64,000 nt of DNA from Pseudomonas arsenicoxydans (GTDB taxonomy: Bacteria; Pseudomonadota; Gammaproteobacteria; Pseudomonadales; Pseudomonadaceae). The stretch is taken from assembly GCF_006438915.1 (NCBI RefSeq), contig NZ_RCZE01000003.1, positions 129,070 through 193,069 of the forward strand, given 5' to 3'. Both the position numbers and the translations under genes were made by a program. This document shows, piece by piece, positions 61,105-64,000 of this stretch (position 1 is the first letter of the stretch; each line of letters opens with the position of its first letter). The notes beneath the pieces are model-generated. The model made no database searches. It had not been told where the DNA came from and worked only from the letters and a program-made list of their open reading frames with translations.

Positions 61105-61995
61105 ATGGATCTGGCCAACCTCAATGCCTTTATCGCCATTGCCGAGACCGGGAGTTTCTCCAACGCGGGAGAACGGCTGCACCTGACGCAACCGGCCATC
61201 AGCAAGCGTATCGCCGGGCTGGAGCAACAATTGAAGGTGCGCCTGTTTGATCGCCTGGGCCGTGAAGTGGGCCTGACCGAGGCAGGTCGGGCTCTGTTGC
61301 CGCGGGCGTATCAGATTCTCAATGTGCTGGACGACACCCGGCGCGCCCTGACCAATTTGACTGGCGAGGTGTCCGGCCGCCTGACCCTGGCCACCAGTCA
61401 CCACATCGGCCTGCACCGTTTGCCGCCCTTATTAAGGGAGTTCACCCGGCGTTACCCAGAAGTGGCGCTGGATATTCAGTTCCTCGATTCGGAAGTGGCC
61501 TACGAAGAAATCCTCCATGGCCGCGCGGAACTGGCGGTGATTACCTTGGCGCCGGAGCCGCACACGCTGGTAAAAGCCACGCCGGTGTGGGACGACCCGC
61601 TGGATTTCGTGGTCGCCCCGGAGCATTCGCTGATCAGCAACGGCCCGGTCACCCTGGCCGACATTGCCCTGCACCCGGCGGTCTTCCCCGGTGGCAACAC
61701 CTTTACTCATCACATTGTTCAACGATTGTTCGAGGCGCAGGGCTTGACGCCGAACATCGCCATGAGCACGAACTATCTGGAAACGATCAAGATGATGGTC
61801 TCGATCGGCCTGGCCTGGAGCGTGTTGCCACGCACGATGCTCGATGATCAGGTTGCGCGAATACCTTTGCCGGGCATACAACTGACTCGCCAGCTAGGCT
61901 ATATCTTGCATACCGAAAGGACGCTATCGAATGCGGCAAGGGCTTTCATGGCTTTGCTGGATGCACAGATCGATTTGCCAGGGATTCAAGGCTAA
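61105..61995 (+). CDS. LysR-family transcriptional regulator
   Basis: 296 residues from the ATG at 61105. N-terminal helix-turn-helix MDLANLNAFIAIAETGSFSN then TQPAISKRIAGLEQQL; effector domain begins near SGRLTLATSHHIGLHRLPPLL. Divergent from leuC with 142 bases between, so it probably controls the leuCD operon and itself; homologues occupy the same place in other Pseudomonas. Confidence 0.93.
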   Translation: MDLANLNAFIAIAETGSFSNAGERLHLTQPAISKRIAGLEQQLKVRLFDRLGREVGLTEAGRALLPRAYQILNVLDDTRRALTNLTGEVSGRLTLATSHHIGLHRLPPLLREFTRRYPEVALDIQFLDSEVAYEEILHGRAELAVITLAPEPHTLVKATPVWDDPLDFVVAPEHSLISNGPVTLADIALHPAVFPGGNTFTHHIVQRLFEAQGLTPNIAMSTNYLETIKMMVSIGLAWSVLPRTMLDDQVARIPLPGIQLTRQLGYILHTERTLSNAARAFMALLDAQIDLPGIQG

Positions 61996-62064
61996 CGTGT
62001 GCTACGCCTATAGTGCTGCGAACTCCCGCGCCTAACGCCCATTTCCGCCCAAGGCCTGCTGCCA

Positions 62065-64000
62065 ATGCCGAAATCTGTTGACCGTGTTCCGCCGATGCCG
62101 CGTATCCAGGCGCTTGACCCAAAACGGTCCGAGCTGAGCTGGGAAAGCGCGCCACAATTGCTCGCAGCGCTTAACGGCGCGCGGCTGGGCGCTTGGTATT
62201 GGGATATCGAGCGTGGACAGATCAGCTGGTCGCGGGGTACTCAGGCGCTGTTTGGTTTCGACCCGCATATGCCATTACCCGAGGACCTGGAATACCTTGA
62301 TCTGCTGCCGCCAGAAGACCGGGCGAAAACCGTCCGCGCATTCGATGCGGTGATTGCCGGCGCGCCGCTTGAGCAAGCGATGCACCACCGCATCCGCTGG
62401 CCCGACGGCAGCCTGCACTGGCTGGAAATCAGCGGCAGCCTGCTGCCGGATAAACACGGGCGGCCACGCATGATCGGAGTGATCCGCGAAATCACCCACC
62501 AGCGCCAGCGCGAACAAGCCCTGAGCAGCTCGGAAAAACGCTTCGCCACGCTGTTTCACCTGTGCCCGAACATGGTGTTGTTGACCCGCCAGGAAGACGG
62601 CCTGATTACCGAAGCCAACCAGTATTTCGAAAGCCTGTTCGGCTGGCCGGTGCAAAACGCGATAGGCCGCACCACCCTGGAACTGGGCCTGTGGGTGCAC
62701 CCGGAGCAACGCGCCAAACTGGTCGCTGCAACCAAGGCCAAGGGTGAGTTGATCAGCATGGAGGTGCAGTTTCGCGCCAGCAACGGGCAGATCCTCGACG
62801 GCATCCTCAGCGCGCAAAAAGTCGAACTCGAGGGCCAGCCGTATTTGCTGAGCACATTCCTCGACACCACCGAACGCAAAGTCGCCGAACAAGCCCTCAA
62901 GGACAGCCAGGAGCGTCTCGACCTCGCCCTGGACTCGGCGCAACTCGGCACCTGGGACTGGCACATTCCCAGCGGCATGCTCTACGGTTCGGCGCGGGCC
63001 GCGCAATTACACGGACTGGAAGCCAAGCCCTTCCATGAATCCTTCGAGGAGTTTTTCGAAGGCGTGCCCGGCGAAGAGCGCGACACCATGCGCGACGCCT
63101 ACCGCAGTCTGCGCGAAGGCCCGGCCGGCAATTATCAACTGACCTACCGTGTACAACTGCCGGACGGCAGTTCGCGCTACCTGGAAAGCCGCGCCCGCCT
63201 CTACCGCGATGAGAACGGCGTCCCGGTGCGCATGGCCGGCACCTTGCTGGACATCACCGATCAAGTGGAACGCGAGCAACGACTGGTGGCTTCGGAAGAG
63301 AAATTCGCCACGCTGTTCCAGGTCAGCCCGGACCCGATTTGCGTAACCCGACAGGACACCGGCCAGTTCATCGAAATCAACTCCAGCTTCACCCAAACCT
63401 TCGGCTGGAGCGCCGCCGAAGTGATTGGCCGCAGCGCTGACGAGATTGGCCTGTGGGACGCCTCGGCGAAAAGCCTGCAACGGATCGAGCAGGTCATCCG
63501 CGAACAAGGGCTGAACAATGTCGCGATCGCCGCCCAGCACAAGGACGGGCAATCGCTGACTTGCGTGATTTCCAGCCGCCAGATCAACGTCGACAGCCAA
63601 CCCTGCATCGTCACCACCTTGCGCGATATCACTCAGCAACAACGCTCCGAAGCGGCGCTCAAGGCCAGTGAAGAGAAGTTCGCCAAGGCGTTCCACTCCA
63701 GTCCCGATGCCATCACCATTACCGAGCGCGACAGCGGACGCTACCTGGAGGTCAACGACGGCTTCTGCCGCCTGACCGGCTATCGCGCGCAGGAAGTGAT
63801 CGGTCGTACGGTGTATCAAGTAGGCATCTGGGCGGAAGAGAAACAACGTTCGGCGTTGCTGGCCGAACTACAACTCAAAGGTCGGGTGCATCACCAGGAA
63901 ATGCTCGGACGCAATAAACGCGGGGAGTTGCTGACCGTTGAAGTCTCGGTCGAGCCGATCACCCTCAACGAAACCGCCTGCCTGTTGCTGACCGCCCGCG
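62065..64000 (+). CDS. Multi-PAS sensor protein, 3' end outside window
   Basis: 645 codons open from the ATG at 62065 to the window edge; frame is open upstream only from 62014 without another good start, and AAGG lies 12 bases before the ATG. At least four PAS domains follow one another: about 30-150 (LGAWYWDIERGQISW), 160-285 (FATLFHLCPNMVLLTRQEDG), 290-410 (LGTWDWHIPSG) and 415-540 (FATLFQVSPDPICVTRQDTG), with a fifth beginning near 545 (FHSSPDAITITERDSGRYLE), each ending in a D(I/T)T-type PAC segment. No membrane segment is seen, so sensing is cytoplasmic. The output domain (kinase, GGDEF or EAL) is beyond the window. Confidence 0.88.
   Translation, partial: MPKSVDRVPPMPRIQALDPKRSELSWESAPQLLAALNGARLGAWYWDIERGQISWSRGTQALFGFDPHMPLPEDLEYLDLLPPEDRAKTVRAFDAVIAGAPLEQAMHHRIRWPDGSLHWLEISGSLLPDKHGRPRMIGVIREITHQRQREQALSSSEKRFATLFHLCPNMVLLTRQEDGLITEANQYFESLFGWPVQNAIGRTTLELGLWVHPEQRAKLVAATKAKGELISMEVQFRASNGQILDGILSAQKVELEGQPYLLSTFLDTTERKVAEQALKDSQERLDLALDSAQLGTWDWHIPSGMLYGSARAAQLHGLEAKPFHESFEEFFEGVPGEERDTMRDAYRSLREGPAGNYQLTYRVQLPDGSSRYLESRARLYRDENGVPVRMAGTLLDITDQVEREQRLVASEEKFATLFQVSPDPICVTRQDTGQFIEINSSFTQTFGWSAAEVIGRSADEIGLWDASAKSLQRIEQVIREQGLNNVAIAAQHKDGQSLTCVISSRQINVDSQPCIVTTLRDITQQQRSEAALKASEEKFAKAFHSSPDAITITERDSGRYLEVNDGFCRLTGYRAQEVIGRTVYQVGIWAEEKQRSALLAELQLKGRVHHQEMLGRNKRGELLTVEVSVEPITLNETACLLLTAR

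Overview
The window is chromosomal DNA from a fluorescent Pseudomonas (P. fluorescens group). Three things support this: the gene order leuC-leuD-methyltransferase-leuB-asd-usg-fimV-truA-trpF-accD-folC-dedD-cvpA-purF-metZ and the order thrS-infC-rpmI-rplT-pheS-pheT-ihfA-merR-tRNA-Pro, both matching Pseudomonas core order as I know it; an RsmE-type CsrA; and REP palindromes of the kind found between genes in this group. Most coding DNA is GC-rich. A few patches (about 4.5-8.5 kb and 30.2-34.1 kb) are poorer in genes, more AT-rich and full of relics.

Layout. 1-4.5 kb: end of a chaperone-usher fimbrial cluster (usher C-terminus, tip adhesin) followed by a RocR-like REC-EAL c-di-GMP phosphodiesterase. 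4.6-7.1 kb: a two-gene unit encoding a NUDIX-PAP2 fusion phosphatase and an unrecognised proline-rich protein. 7.1-8.6 kb: a decayed accessory segment (IS21-like end repeats, an orphan membrane protein fragment, a small membrane protein, an excisionase-like remnant) next to tRNA-Pro(GGG). 8.7-16.0 kb: minus-strand translation cluster, with infC using a non-ATG start and an attenuator-like hairpin before pheS. 16.4-18.4 kb: small genes including a cold-shock protein and an I78 inhibitor lipoprotein.

18.4-25.6 kb: a complete ribose utilisation operon rbsBACRKD plus an exported nucleoside hydrolase, with a perfect palindromic RbsR-type operator upstream. It would take up ribose, phosphorylate it and release it from nucleosides. 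25.6-34.1 kb: mixed genes: periplasmic glutaminase-asparaginase, an SOS-controlled DUF1654-endonuclease I pair, rsmE, DUF2214, a Tat-exported beta carbonic anhydrase, a candidate sRNA, two genes broken by single-base frameshifts (an RDD membrane protein and a small conserved ORF), several sORFs and tRNA-Val(GAC) with a partial copy of its flank.

34.3-41.3 kb: a gamma-glutamylputrescine-oxidase-like flavoenzyme, then a periplasmic molybdenum hydroxylase module (Moco subunit with Tat signal, 2Fe-2S subunit, triheme cytochrome c, XdhC maturation factor). 41.7-42.1 kb: two tRNA-Asp and one tRNA-Val(TAC). 42.3-61 kb: the conserved minus-strand biosynthetic run (methionine, purine, folate, fatty acid, tryptophan, lysine/threonine, leucine) with FimV inside. 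61.1-64.0 kb: a LysR regulator divergent from leuC and the first 645 codons of a multi-PAS sensor that runs off the end.

No wholly new multi-gene system is certain. The best candidates for new biology are the NUDIX-PAP2/proline-rich bicistron, the minus-strand sRNA near 30.35 kb and the clustered tiny membrane proteins.
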